NCBI GenBank assembly: GCA_964434955.1
Contig: CAYSXI010000069.1
Location: 1 to 24,811, forward strand
DNA length: 24,811 nucleotides
Direction of reading: 5' to 3'
Origin: JANQLU01 sp964434955
Lineage (GTDB): Bacteria; Planctomycetota; Planctomycetia; Pirellulales; Pirellulaceae
Shown here: one piece after another, positions 5,804 through 14,187 of the stretch
Layout of the letters: each line of letters begins with the position of its first letter
Position numbering within the stretch: position 1 is the first letter of the stretch
Made by a program: the position numbers and the translations under genes
The notes under the pieces: generated by a model
Databases searched by the model: none
Seen by the model: only the letters and a program-made list of their open reading frames with translations
Told to the model about the DNA's origin: nothing

Positions 5804-8317
5804 ATGAGCCACAACTCCCTGAAGTGTATCGGATTTGTCTGCCTACTCGCCATTCTCGCAGCTGGTTGCCAAAAGAATCCGCCTCTTTATTTGCGGGACC
5901 ATGGCGATCTTTCCTACTACATGGATCAGGCGACGGAAGTCGAATACCCCGACGTCCACCTGGCGCAGCTTGACGAAGTCAAACAGGCGCTTCCCCCGAT
6001 CACCATTTCGGATCCCAATTTCGAGAATTACTGGGATTTGACTCTGGAAGATTGTGTATCCATCGCGCTTCAAAATAGCAAAGTGCTGCGAGGTTACGGG
6101 ACACCCGGCATCACCGGCAATCAAATTGCGGCCGGTATCGACAACTTGACGACAAATCCGGCGGGTGTGGGCACCCTTTATAACGTGGCTGTCCGTGAAA
6201 CCGAGCCAGGGATCATCGGAACGCCCGGTCAGATTGCTGCCCCGGGAACCGTGACCACAAATACCGGATTGGACGCCAATCAAGGTGTTGAGGCGGCGCT
6301 TGCCGATTTCGATGCCCAAGTGTCAGCCGGTTTGTATTGGGACAAAACCGACTCGCCTCGAAACACAACCGGTATCTTCAACGCGGCCAATCCTGTTCCT
6401 GTTTTCCAGCAGGACCAAGTCACTTTTGAAGGTCAGATCGCAAAACGCACCGCCGTTGGAACCCAATTGTTTGTCCGCAATCGGATGATCTACTCGAACA
6501 ACAATACACCAGCCATCTTCCAGCCACTCCGAAGTTGGTATCAAGCCAACCTCGAGTTGGAAGTGCGGCAACCGCTGATGCGAGGCCGCGGTGCCTTCAT
6601 CAATCGAATGCCGGTTGTTATTTCTCGAATCGGAACCGATCAAGAAATCGCGAACCTGCAATCGCAACTGGAAAACGTGGTTACCAATGTTGAGATTCGC
6701 TACTGGGATCTTTGGTGTGCCTACAAGCTTTTCGCGGTCGCCCAGAAGAACCTGAACGAAGCGACCGATGGGTGGCGACGAGCGGAACAGCTGCGAAAAT
6801 CGGGAGCCGAACCCTCCGTTGAGTACGGAGCTCGTGAACAGTACTTTTCTTTCCAGGCGGAAGTCAAAACAGCTTGGACCGAGTTGATTCGAGCCGAAAA
6901 TGAACTTCGCTGGCTACTTGGCGTTTCGAACACGGATGGAAATGTCATCCGTCCAGTTGACGAACCCACTCGTGCCGAAGTCCGTTTCGACTGGTCAACC
7001 AGTCTCGATGAGGCCATCTGCCTGCGAGCGGAGCTTCGCCAACAACGATGGGAAGTCAAGAAGAAACAACTGTCTTTGGCTTACTCCAAAAACGGACTCC
7101 TCCCAAGTGTTAACGCAGTCGCCCTTTATCGCTTCCTTGGGCTTGGGGATCGACTTGCCAATTACGATAACGTTTCACCACCATTTCCGGCCGCCAACTC
7201 GGCTGCCCTCAATGAACTTTCCGGTGGCAACTTTCAGGAGTTCCGAGTTGGAATCGACTTCGCCATGCCGGTCGGTTATCGCCGAGAACTATTGAATGTT
7301 CGAAATGCCCAAATCAAGTTGGCTCGCGAAATGGCACGAACCGAAGACATGGAACTGGACGTTTCCCGAGAGCTAAGCCAGGGCATCCAAGTCCTCGACG
7401 CCAACTACCAGCTGGCGGTCGAACAATTGAATCGATTCAAAGCGGCTGCTGCCGAGGTCGACGCCGAACTGAAAGCGTTTAACGCTCGCGGTGACAACTT
7501 TACCGAGTTAGTTGACGCCAAACGAAGACGGGCATCGGCAGAAATCGCATTTTTCCGATCGCTCTGTGAATACAACAAAGCCATTTCGCTGATTCATCGT
7601 CGAAAAGGCACCATCCTGAAATTCAATGGGGTTTCCTTCGCCGAGGGTCCATGGCCGGGCAAAGCTTATCAGGACGCAGCTGAAAACGCTCGACGACGAA
7701 GTGCCAGCCGAGCAGTCAACTACGGATTCACTCGCCCCCAAGTCATCAGCAACGGCCCAACGCCAAACTGTGGCTGCGGCGAAGCAGGTTGCGATGCCTG
7801 TGCTGCCGGAGAAGTCTTCGAAGGCGAGTATTACGACGGCGATGTTTACTACGAGAACATGCCGCAAAATCAACAGCCCCGTGAATCCATCAACCAGTCA
7901 CCAACGCCGGCTCCTTTGCCAAAACCGAATGATCAAGATGACCAGAATCGTCAAGGACGGTTGGAACGGTTCCACTACGGAAACGTCCAACACCAGTTGA
8001 GCGACGCAATTACCAGAGCCAGCCAGAAGTACGCGCAACCATCCAAGTTCGACGCTTCGCAGATTCCATCCAATAACCCGGTTCAACCGGTTCAGCACCA
8101 AACCCCGGTCGGCGCCGCCACCGCGAAAATCCGATTGGCGACTCCGCCCTCGACTAACACGATTCCAAGGCAAACTCGCTCGGCCAATGCGACGGCGAGT
8201 TTGAGTGTACCTCCCATGGATCAAAACACGCTTCGCTCGACTCGAGGCACGGTCGGAAGTGGTTTGCGAAACAACTCTGAGCACAACGGGATTCGTCGAG
8301 TCAACTACGAACAGTAG
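5804..8317 (+). CDS. TolC-family outer-membrane channel lipoprotein with long Cys-containing C-terminal tail
   Basis: TolC-family proteins form outer-membrane/periplasmic channels for efflux pumps and secretion systems. ATG 5804 is chosen because it opens into a lipoprotein signal (hydrophobic run, LAAGC with Cys22) and has GGAAA a few bases upstream; the frame is open to 5756 but without a signal. The 837-residue protein has the first outer-membrane-efflux repeat from about residue 75 (LEDCVSIALQNS), a long helical segment around 275-340 (YWDLWCAYKLFAVAQKNLNE), and a second repeat ending near FTELVDAKRRRASAEIAF. After about residue 610 comes a Pro/Gln/Asn-rich tail with a compact Cys cluster, C656-x-C658-x4-C663-x2-C666. 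That tail makes it much longer than the usual 450-500 residues. The downstream lipoprotein starts 33 bases after the stop. No inner-membrane pump or adaptor gene is in the window, so the partner is unknown. Confidence 0.9.
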   Translation: MSHNSLKCIGFVCLLAILAAGCQKNPPLYLRDHGDLSYYMDQATEVEYPDVHLAQLDEVKQALPPITISDPNFENYWDLTLEDCVSIALQNSKVLRGYGTPGITGNQIAAGIDNLTTNPAGVGTLYNVAVRETEPGIIGTPGQIAAPGTVTTNTGLDANQGVEAALADFDAQVSAGLYWDKTDSPRNTTGIFNAANPVPVFQQDQVTFEGQIAKRTAVGTQLFVRNRMIYSNNNTPAIFQPLRSWYQANLELEVRQPLMRGRGAFINRMPVVISRIGTDQEIANLQSQLENVVTNVEIRYWDLWCAYKLFAVAQKNLNEATDGWRRAEQLRKSGAEPSVEYGAREQYFSFQAEVKTAWTELIRAENELRWLLGVSNTDGNVIRPVDEPTRAEVRFDWSTSLDEAICLRAELRQQRWEVKKKQLSLAYSKNGLLPSVNAVALYRFLGLGDRLANYDNVSPPFPAANSAALNELSGGNFQEFRVGIDFAMPVGYRRELLNVRNAQIKLAREMARTEDMELDVSRELSQGIQVLDANYQLAVEQLNRFKAAAAEVDAELKAFNARGDNFTELVDAKRRRASAEIAFFRSLCEYNKAISLIHRRKGTILKFNGVSFAEGPWPGKAYQDAAENARRRSASRAVNYGFTRPQVISNGPTPNCGCGEAGCDACAAGEVFEGEYYDGDVYYENMPQNQQPRESINQSPTPAPLPKPNDQDDQNRQGRLERFHYGNVQHQLSDAITRASQKYAQPSKFDASQIPSNNPVQPVQHQTPVGAATAKIRLATPPSTNTIPRQTRSANATASLSVPPMDQNTLRSTRGTVGSGLRNNSEHNGIRRVNYEQ

Positions 8318-8350
8318 TTATTGGCCGAACACAAATTAAGGGACGAACTC

Positions 8351-8785
8351 ATGAAAACGAATTCATACATTTTGTCGACGCTTGGATTGGCAGTCGCCTT
8401 GGCAGCGACGACCGGGTGCTCACTTTGCTGCGGCCCCGACGACTTCAATTATGGCACTTATGGTGGCCTTCATCCGCGGGCCGACATGCAACATGGACGA
8501 GTGGGCTCGGTATTTTCGGACCCCTCGGGAACGGCACTCAATCTGGTGCCCTACGGTGAACAACCGGCCGAGGAAGGCGAACAGGGTGGTGCTGGAATAC
8601 AACCGGAACCGCTGGAAAAGAATGACCTGCCAAAACCAGGTGGCAATGACAAGAAGAATGCCTATTACCAGGGACAACCAGCCGGGCAAGTCGGAAAACC
8701 ACCTCGTCGACTCCGTACCGGAATCAACAAGACGCGATCTGCGAGGAAAAACAGGTCGTTTCTTGGTGGCTCACGGTTGCGTTAA
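8351..8785 (+). CDS. Small Cys-rich lipoprotein following the TolC-family gene
   Basis: The ATG at 8351 has AAGGGA upstream and begins a lipoprotein signal peptide (MKTNSYILSTLGLAVALAAT, then TGC with Cys23 lipidated). Two more cysteines follow at once (CSLCC). The mature protein of about 120 residues has a YGTYGG segment, then RVGSVFSDPSG, an acidic and Gly/Pro-rich middle and a strongly basic end (many Arg/Lys, ending GGSRLR). An alternative TTG start at 8321 exists but lies before the ribosome site and would spoil the signal peptide. I recognise no named domain. The position directly behind a TolC-family lipoprotein suggests an outer-membrane partner or an envelope factor of the same system; this is inference from context. 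Confidence 0.75.
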   Translation: MKTNSYILSTLGLAVALAATTGCSLCCGPDDFNYGTYGGLHPRADMQHGRVGSVFSDPSGTALNLVPYGEQPAEEGEQGGAGIQPEPLEKNDLPKPGGNDKKNAYYQGQPAGQVGKPPRRLRTGINKTRSARKNRSFLGGSRLR

Positions 8786-8803
8786 TCGGAAAATTATTTG
8801 GGA

Positions 8804-9937
8804 ATGTCTTTGAAGATGTCTTCGAGTACAGACTATTCGAATCGCCTATCGATGACCAAGCTTCGATCTGCAGCGGTGCTGCTTTCGAGCTTGCCTCAGG
8901 CGCAGCAAACCGAAATCCTGAAAAGTCTGCCGGTCGAAAGAGTGCAGGAGTTGACCGACTCGATCGCGGAGCTTGGCTCAATTAACAACGATGAAAAACG
9001 GAGAGTTTTGAACGAGTTTCGGCACCAGGCCGGCGAACACCATTTTGCCAACGACGACTCCGAATCGCAAAAACTGGTTCGCCAGGACAAGCCGCACCGA
9101 AACGTCCAGGAAAACACGCAATCAATCGATGAAAAGAGGGAGGAGACTTCAACCTCTTCTTCGCCTGAAAAACCATTGGCGGAACTGCTGCCTATTTTTG
9201 AAGAAGTATTTGAAGAGTCAAACGATCGAGTCGAAGGGGGCTTTGACTTTCTGGCTTCGGTACCTCTAAAAATGGCGGCAAGGGCACTCAAGCTGGAAGA
9301 TCCACAAACGGTGGCGATCGTCCTCAGCAAATTGACTCCCGAAGTCGCCGCCGATTTGATTACGCGATTCGATATCGATTGGCGAATGGCCATCATTCGA
9401 AGGCTCGCAAAGCCAATTCAGTTGAATCGAAAGAACGAAGCTGAAATCCGATATCGGCTGCAACAGCGGTTGGATCTTGCGCCACAATTGGACGGAACAA
9501 AGGGGGGCCTTTTTTCCATCGTTCAATTACTAGGCAAAATGGAGTCAACCACGCGACAAACCCTGATCGATTGTCTCACGGTTAACGATTTGAGTTTGGC
9601 CAAGAAGCTGTCGCAGCAATGCATCGAGTTTGATGACTTTTCGAAATTGACCGATCGAGAGGTCAAACAATTGCTTCGTGTTGTTGACACGTCTCTGCTC
9701 GCGCCAGCCTTCTCAAGGTGCAAACATCTCACTCGGCACAAGCTCTTGAAAAATCTTGCGACCGAAGTTTCGACGCTGGTCAAAAATGAAATAAATGAGT
9801 TCCTGCCATCGACAAAAACCGAGGTCGACAACGCCCAGAAAACCATCATGGAAAAGATTTTTCTAATGAAAAACGAGGGCAATCTGATCGAGTTGGAACC
9901 GAGCGTTTCAAACTCCGGTGACAAAAAGGCCGCCTGA
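8804..9937 (+). CDS. FliG homologue (flagellar motor switch-like protein), divergent
   Basis: FliG is a rotor protein of the flagellar switch. All three FliG domains can be followed (numbering from ATG 8804). The N domain (about 17-72) shows KLRSAAVLLSSLPQ and ELTDSIAELGSIN. The middle domain (about 148-225) has LEDPQTVAIVLSKLTPEVAA, matching the E-H-P-Q-T region. The C domain (about 235-362) has IEFDDFSKLTDREVKQLLR and then the closing NAQKTIMEKIFLMKNEG. The charged D-R and L-R-x-V-D positions of the torque helix are retained. A hydrophilic linker of about 60 residues separates the N and middle domains, longer than usual, giving 377 residues. The start is uncertain: TTG 8798, ATG 8804 and ATG 8816 are all possible and none has an ideal ribosome site. 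It begins 18 bases after the lipoprotein gene, apart from any other flagellar gene in view, so it may be a paralogue with another role. Confidence 0.82.
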   Translation: MSLKMSSSTDYSNRLSMTKLRSAAVLLSSLPQAQQTEILKSLPVERVQELTDSIAELGSINNDEKRRVLNEFRHQAGEHHFANDDSESQKLVRQDKPHRNVQENTQSIDEKREETSTSSSPEKPLAELLPIFEEVFEESNDRVEGGFDFLASVPLKMAARALKLEDPQTVAIVLSKLTPEVAADLITRFDIDWRMAIIRRLAKPIQLNRKNEAEIRYRLQQRLDLAPQLDGTKGGLFSIVQLLGKMESTTRQTLIDCLTVNDLSLAKKLSQQCIEFDDFSKLTDREVKQLLRVVDTSLLAPAFSRCKHLTRHKLLKNLATEVSTLVKNEINEFLPSTKTEVDNAQKTIMEKIFLMKNEGNLIELEPSVSNSGDKKAA

Positions 9938-9965
9938 TTGGAAAGGGCTTGATCAGGCGATTTCT
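9931..9965 (+). terminator. Probable terminator overlapping the stop of the FliG homologue
   Basis: A perfect 8-bp inverted repeat, CGCCTGAT (9931-9938) and ATCAGGCG (9952-9959), has a 13-base loop and includes the TGA stop codon 9935-9937. It is followed by ATTTCTC, a weak T tract. Position at the end of a three-gene unit favours a terminator. Confidence 0.55.
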
Positions 9966-9975
9966 CACACGATTG

Positions 9976-10026
9976 TCCGCGGTATGGCAATATCCGTGGT
10001 ATGGCAATATCCGTGATATGGAAAAC
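9976..10026. repeat. Three tandem copies of a 17-base unit
   Basis: The unit TCCGYGGTATGGCAATA occurs at 9976-9992 and 9993-10009 with one difference, and a third, weaker copy at 10010-10026 matches at 13 of 17 positions. It lies in non-coding sequence just after the FliG-homologue terminator. It may be a slipped duplication or a small set of binding sites. Confidence 0.7.
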
Positions 10027-10294
10027 GTCGCGGACTGATGTTTGATTGGCAACCTCCAAAATTGAGTTCAACCCGGGATGGAAGCTTCCACTGATGGCAT
10101 TTTGCCTGCTATCAGATCCAATCCCACCCCGATTCAACGACTTTGAATAACAGCCCCATATGGGACATGAAGTTCCCTTGCCGCACAATCTCTCGATCGC
10201 GGCCGCCGCTTTGATCTCAAAAAACATTCCAAGCCATACAGAAAGCGCCTCGCCGCCAAATTTCTCGGGTTTCAATTCGCGAATTTGATTGGCA

Positions 10295-10323
10295 TTGTCC
10301 TGTGATTTCGACTGTCGTATAAG
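10295..10323 (+). promoter_or_regulatory. Candidate sigma70-type promoter for the TAXI gene
   Basis: TTGTCC (10295-10300) and TATAAG (10318-10323) are separated by 17 bases, matching 4 of 6 and 5 of 6 consensus positions. Transcription would begin near 10330, leaving a leader of about 47 bases that contains the ribosome site GGGAG (10366-10370). Confidence 0.45.
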
Positions 10324-10376
10324 TCGATTACTGATTCATCTCTTCACGTGCTTCTCGACCAACCTGGGAGCAGCCC

Positions 10377-11747
10377 ATGGCTCCGAATCGCGACAACTCA
10401 AACGGACTCGTCGGCGGAATAAGAAATATAGTTCGAAGATGGTGGCCACTCGTTGCGATCTCGGCGATCGGTTTCGCGGCCACTCCATGGCTTCTTGGCC
10501 CGCGTTGCCCCGATACCATTACGATTGCCACTGGAAGTCCCGATGGCGCGTATTACGCTTTCGCCCAGGAATACAAAAAGGTGCTGGCCGAAAAAGGAAT
10601 CACCCTCAACATTCAAACCACGTCCGGCTCAATTGAAAACCAGAAACTCCTCTCGGATACCGGCAGCGACGTATCGATTGCGATTGTCCAGGGTGGTACG
10701 GGAGGCAACGATGCCGATCTTCAATCCCTCGCCAGTCTTTACCCGGAACCGGTCTGGCTTTTCTTCCGTTCACAAATCCAAGTCCGTAGGCTAACTGATC
10801 TAAAAGGCAAGGTCATTGCCATTGGTGATCCCGAAAGCGGTACGCGGGCGATTGCGAGGAAATTGCTCGCGGACAATGGCATAGTGGGAAACAACGAAGG
10901 AACCGAAATGGTTGACGGCTCGCCGAGTGCCGCTGCCCGAAACTTGCGTGAAGGCAGAGTCGACGCCGCGTTTTTTGTGATGTCGCCCTCCTCTCCTCTG
11001 ATTCAAGAGTTGTTGGCAGACCCGCAAATTCAAATCCTTTCCTTTGATCGCAGTTCCGCCTATCGTCAAAAATACGCATACCTATCGGCCGTCACACTCC
11101 CCCAGGGCATCGTTGATCTGGATTCAGATATCCCTGCGAAAGACATTGCCCTGGTCGCGCCGACCGCGAACCTGGTCGTCCGCGAGGATTTCCATCACGC
11201 GTTGATCCCGTTGATGCTCGAAGCGGTTGAGCGGACCCACAAGAAAAACGGTCTGCTGGTCAAGCAAACGGAATTTCCTTCACCTCGATTCACCGAATAT
11301 GAATTGAACTCTCATGCGGAGAGGTATTTTCAATCTGGCCCGTCTTTTCTCTATCGTTACCTGCCATTTTGGGTCGCGGCCTGGCTGGATCGAATCAAAC
11401 TCATTCTGCTGCCTCTTTGCACGTTATTGATTCCACTTTTGAAACTCGCCCCGCCCATTTATCGTTGGCGAATCCGTTCCAAGATCTATCGCTGGTACCG
11501 GGTTCTCCATGAAGTGGACCAGCATCTGGCAGAAAACGAATTGGTGTCGCGAACCCAACCGCTGCAAAGCTCGATGCAACAAGAACTGATTGAAAAACTC
11601 AGTCGCGTCGAACAGGAATTGATGGCCGTATCCGTCCCGCTTTCGTACATGGAAGAGTTTTATAACCTTCGGTTTCACATTGACTTTGTGAAACAACAGT
11701 TGACGGAAAAGGCAGCCATGCCACATTCAGCTCGAATGGCCGCCTAA
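10377..11747 (+). CDS. Membrane-anchored TAXI-family (TRAP-associated) solute-binding protein
   Basis: TAXI proteins are the extracytoplasmic binding subunits of TRAP transporters. The 456-residue protein has a transmembrane segment at about 23-41 (WWPLVAISAIGFAATPWLLG). The binding fold starts with ITIATGSPDGAYYAFAQEYK and continues with QTTSGSIENQKLL, SIAIVQGG, and GDPESGTRAIARKLL, all typical of the family. After about residue 325 it goes on, unlike free binding proteins, into a second hydrophobic segment (about 340-362, IKLILLPLCTLLIPLLKLAP), a basic stretch and a helical, coiled-coil-like tail (about 370-445). ATG 10377 has GGGAG 6 bases upstream. No TRAP permease is adjacent, so it either works with a distant permease or senses its ligand. 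The small gene 28 bases downstream is probably cotranscribed. Confidence 0.87.
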   Translation: MAPNRDNSNGLVGGIRNIVRRWWPLVAISAIGFAATPWLLGPRCPDTITIATGSPDGAYYAFAQEYKKVLAEKGITLNIQTTSGSIENQKLLSDTGSDVSIAIVQGGTGGNDADLQSLASLYPEPVWLFFRSQIQVRRLTDLKGKVIAIGDPESGTRAIARKLLADNGIVGNNEGTEMVDGSPSAAARNLREGRVDAAFFVMSPSSPLIQELLADPQIQILSFDRSSAYRQKYAYLSAVTLPQGIVDLDSDIPAKDIALVAPTANLVVREDFHHALIPLMLEAVERTHKKNGLLVKQTEFPSPRFTEYELNSHAERYFQSGPSFLYRYLPFWVAAWLDRIKLILLPLCTLLIPLLKLAPPIYRWRIRSKIYRWYRVLHEVDQHLAENELVSRTQPLQSSMQQELIEKLSRVEQELMAVSVPLSYMEEFYNLRFHIDFVKQQLTEKAAMPHSARMAA

Positions 11748-11775
11748 GCGAACACGTACATCAGGGAATGAACTT

Positions 11776-12294
11776 TTGTTCGACTGGATTGATTCAAAGT
11801 TGGTAATGAGCGGCGTTTCGCTGCTGGTGACGGCTTATTTCTGGTTGATCAAATCGCGCAAAGAACAACCCCATCTCGAGTTTCACCAACTGTCCGATTT
11901 TCGGGCAACGCTTCGAAGCCACCCTGCAAAACCTGACTGCAAGCGGCTCATCGTGCAACAGCTTGATACGGGTGGCGTTCTGATCGTGAATCACAGTACA
12001 CGACAGAATTCGGTCGTTTTGTTTGACTGTGTCGTCAAAACTCCTGGCGGGAAGGTCTTTGGAGACTGGGGATACGGCGGAGAAGACAAACCACCTTGGA
12101 ATATTGCTCCCGAATCGACGATTGCATTTAGCCCAGCCTGCTTTTTTGATGTCCCTCAAGACTATGAGATTCCGGACGATCTGGAATTCACCGTCATTTT
12201 CCACACGGCAAGCGGCCGGCCGTTTCGACAGAAATTCTCATTGCAGGCGCCGAGGCGCAGCGAGATAGCGGCCGAGTCGCGAAAAGCCGCATAA
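11776..12294 (+). CDS. Small membrane-anchored protein of unknown function, partner of the TAXI gene
   Basis: I place the start at TTG 11776 because AGGGA lies 8 bases upstream; the first in-frame ATG (11806) has no such site and falls inside the membrane segment. The 172-residue product has one N-terminal transmembrane helix (about 10-26, VMSGVSLLVTAYFWLIK), a Lys/Arg stop, and then a mostly beta-strand domain of about 140 residues (KRLIVQQLDTGGVLIVNHS, VVLFDCVVKTPGGKVFGDWG, LEFTVIFHTASGRPFRQKF). I recognise no family. The pattern of alternating strands resembles an immunoglobulin-like or beta-sandwich module, which is only an impression. It starts 28 bases after the TAXI gene and is likely in the same operon. 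Confidence 0.7.
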   Translation: MFDWIDSKLVMSGVSLLVTAYFWLIKSRKEQPHLEFHQLSDFRATLRSHPAKPDCKRLIVQQLDTGGVLIVNHSTRQNSVVLFDCVVKTPGGKVFGDWGYGGEDKPPWNIAPESTIAFSPACFFDVPQDYEIPDDLEFTVIFHTASGRPFRQKFSLQAPRRSEIAAESRKAA

Positions 12295-12305
12295 AAAAGA
12301 CATGT

Positions 12306-12332
12306 AAAGAAAAGCCGAAACTCGAAGCGAGT
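12306..12332 (-). terminator. Weak terminator candidate after the HtrA-like gene
   Basis: Read on the minus strand, ACTCG-CTT-CGAGT (12332-12320) forms a short 5-bp hairpin right after the protease stop codon, followed by the T-rich stretch TTTCGGCTTTTCTTT. The stem is short, so the call is tentative. It sits in the 46-base gap between two convergent genes. Confidence 0.35.
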
Positions 12333-12340
12333 GCCCCGGA

Positions 12341-13735
12341 CTACGGATCGAACTTTCGAACCCGATTTGACTTCCGAGATGTCTTGATCGCAAAACTTCC
12401 TTTGAGCGGTTGCTTGCCTCGGAAAATGTAATACTCGAACGGCTTGCTTTCCTGGATGTGCTTTTGATTCAGGATGTAAACAACGTTATCAATGGATTCC
12501 GTTTTCCATCCATCCATGGCAACCAGAATATCCCCCGCGGTGATGTTGCTTCGATCTGCCGGGCTTCCAATTCGAACTTGAACGACCTTGAGACCGTGCT
12601 CAAAGCCAACACTAAGATGACGCATCATCTTGCCATCCACGGGAGCCAGGCGGAGTCCCATCGATTGCCAAATCAAACCTTGCTCACTCAGCTTGGGTGC
12701 ATTGAGTTTGATTTGCACGTTGCGTGATTGTCCACTGCTCACGGCAACAACTTGCAATTGCTGGCCGGGCCGTCGATCCAGCATCGCTCTCTGGAAATCG
12801 ACGGACCGGCTGCAATTTCGTCCTGCGATGGATCGGATTTCATCACCGATCCGAATCCCCGAAAGGGCGGCAGGACTTTCTGGGTCGACCGTTTCAACAA
12901 CAGTCAATGGTTGATTTGACTTGAAAATGGTTTTGGTTTTAAGCCCGGCATAGACATCGTTGGATACGATCTTCGCGAGGAGCCTCGAGGCAATATCCAT
13001 GACCGAATCGACCGGAATGGCAAATGCGATTCCTTGGGCATTCACGCGTACCGCAACATTAATCCCAATCATTTCGCCATCCAGATTGATCAAGGGACCA
13101 CCTGAATTTCCGGGATTGATGGATGCATCCGTCTGAATCAAATCGTTGTAGATCTGAGTTTCGCTTACTTGAACCTTGCGATTCACCTGGCTAATCACTC
13201 CACGAGTGATCGTGTGTTCATAACCGTAGGCATTCCCGATGGCGACGACCGTTTCCCCCAGCATCAAGTCACGAGAAGTACCAATCTTGATGACCGGCAA
13301 ACTTCGTTTGGTATTGATTCGAATGATCGCGAGATCCGTATCTTCGTCGAATGCAATCAATTGGGCGACCGAGGTTTCATTCTTGTTGGTCGTGACCTTG
13401 ATCTGCCGCACATCCTGAACGACATGGTAGTTAGTCAAGATATAACCGCGCGGATCGATAATGACCCCGGTTCCCATCCCGTTAACCTGCTTCATGACTT
13501 TGGAAGTCAGGTTGAACTCATCGGCCTGCGCGACGGATTTTCTTCCTCGGATATTGACAACGGCACCCTGACAGGATTCGACCGCCTGAACCAAGGGTGT
13601 TTTTCGATTCGAACTTTTCCCCTGCGCTGACGTATGAGTCGGTGCAAGTAAATACAGGCACGCCACGAGGCAAATGGCGATCAGGGCAGCCGCCGGGTCA
13701 CGTCGCCCAATGGTATAGCAGGTCAATCTTGGCAT
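12341..13735 (-). CDS. HtrA/Deg-type secreted serine protease with two PDZ domains
   Basis: Deg/HtrA proteases degrade or refold damaged envelope proteins and can be activated through PDZ domains. The 464-residue protein has an N-terminal hydrophobic segment (about 15-32, AALIAICLVACLYLLAP) followed by SAQ, a signal peptide or membrane anchor. The trypsin-like domain shows the full triad: TNYHVV (His104), DTDLAII (Asp134) and NPGNSGGPL (Ser211). Two C-terminal PDZ domains follow, at about 265-350 (SPAALSGIRIGDEIRSIAG) and 360-445 (SPADRSNITAGDILVAMDG). The layout and length fit the DegP/DegS/MucD group of 450-500 residues. The tail is basic (KSNRVRKF). No good ribosome site precedes ATG 13735, so the start is moderately sure. 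It converges on the TAXI operon. Confidence 0.92.
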   Translation of the reverse strand: MPRLTCYTIGRRDPAAALIAICLVACLYLLAPTHTSAQGKSSNRKTPLVQAVESCQGAVVNIRGRKSVAQADEFNLTSKVMKQVNGMGTGVIIDPRGYILTNYHVVQDVRQIKVTTNKNETSVAQLIAFDEDTDLAIIRINTKRSLPVIKIGTSRDLMLGETVVAIGNAYGYEHTITRGVISQVNRKVQVSETQIYNDLIQTDASINPGNSGGPLINLDGEMIGINVAVRVNAQGIAFAIPVDSVMDIASRLLAKIVSNDVYAGLKTKTIFKSNQPLTVVETVDPESPAALSGIRIGDEIRSIAGRNCSRSVDFQRAMLDRRPGQQLQVVAVSSGQSRNVQIKLNAPKLSEQGLIWQSMGLRLAPVDGKMMRHLSVGFEHGLKVVQVRIGSPADRSNITAGDILVAMDGWKTESIDNVVYILNQKHIQESKPFEYYIFRGKQPLKGSFAIKTSRKSNRVRKFDP

Positions 13736-14187
13736 GTCAGGTCGGTGTAAAACCTATGCGGAAGTTTTCACTCGGCTTCTCTTCAACGACGTTAGCCAAA
13801 ATCGCTCGCTAGCGGGACGCGCGAACTAACCTCGCGTTCAGAAAATACTGATACAACAGGTGTAATCGGCGCGGACGGAATGCATGCGTTAAACGCCCGA
13901 TTCAAGGCGGAATATTTTTACCAGCTTCACAGGAGTGACAGCGGAAGCGCGATAGCGTTGGTCAATTATGAAGGTAATCGATGGAATCAATCGACCATTG
14001 ACTCAAGTTAGTTGTCCGAACCGCCAGCCCGATGCGATGCCGGTGGCAAGCCGAATTTGGGTCAACACCGCGGACAGCTCGTCGCGCTCAATGAAAGTTG
14101 CCCGGAGATGGAATCCCCCATCAGCTTCTATTAGAATCCAGAATCCGTTGCCCGCCGGTTCCTCAATATAAAACTCTGGATTCAACA
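13736..14187. other. Divergent intergenic region between the protease and the serine hydrolase
   Basis: This 452-base stretch lies between the start of the minus-strand protease gene and the + strand serine hydrolase gene and must contain both promoters. I saw no convincing -35/-10 pair. A TATAAA hexamer at 14167-14172 lies very close to the hydrolase ATG. The right-hand part (14003-14188) holds a possible small minus-strand gene, given separately. No strong repeats or hairpins were seen. Confidence 0.45.

Larger units (their letters stand above)
9938..10376. other. Intergenic region with tandem repeat and a promoter candidate
   Basis: This 439-base stretch holds the tail of the terminator hairpin, the 17-base tandem repeat, and near its right end a promoter candidate for the TAXI gene (separate entry). 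A long open frame on the minus strand across part of it is antisense to the FliG homologue and lacks protein-like features. Nothing else was recognised. Confidence 0.5.

Noticed and set aside
9523..10275. Minus-strand open frame of 250 codons
   Set aside because: It is antisense to the FliG homologue's C-terminal half and runs through the terminator and tandem repeat without protein-like features.
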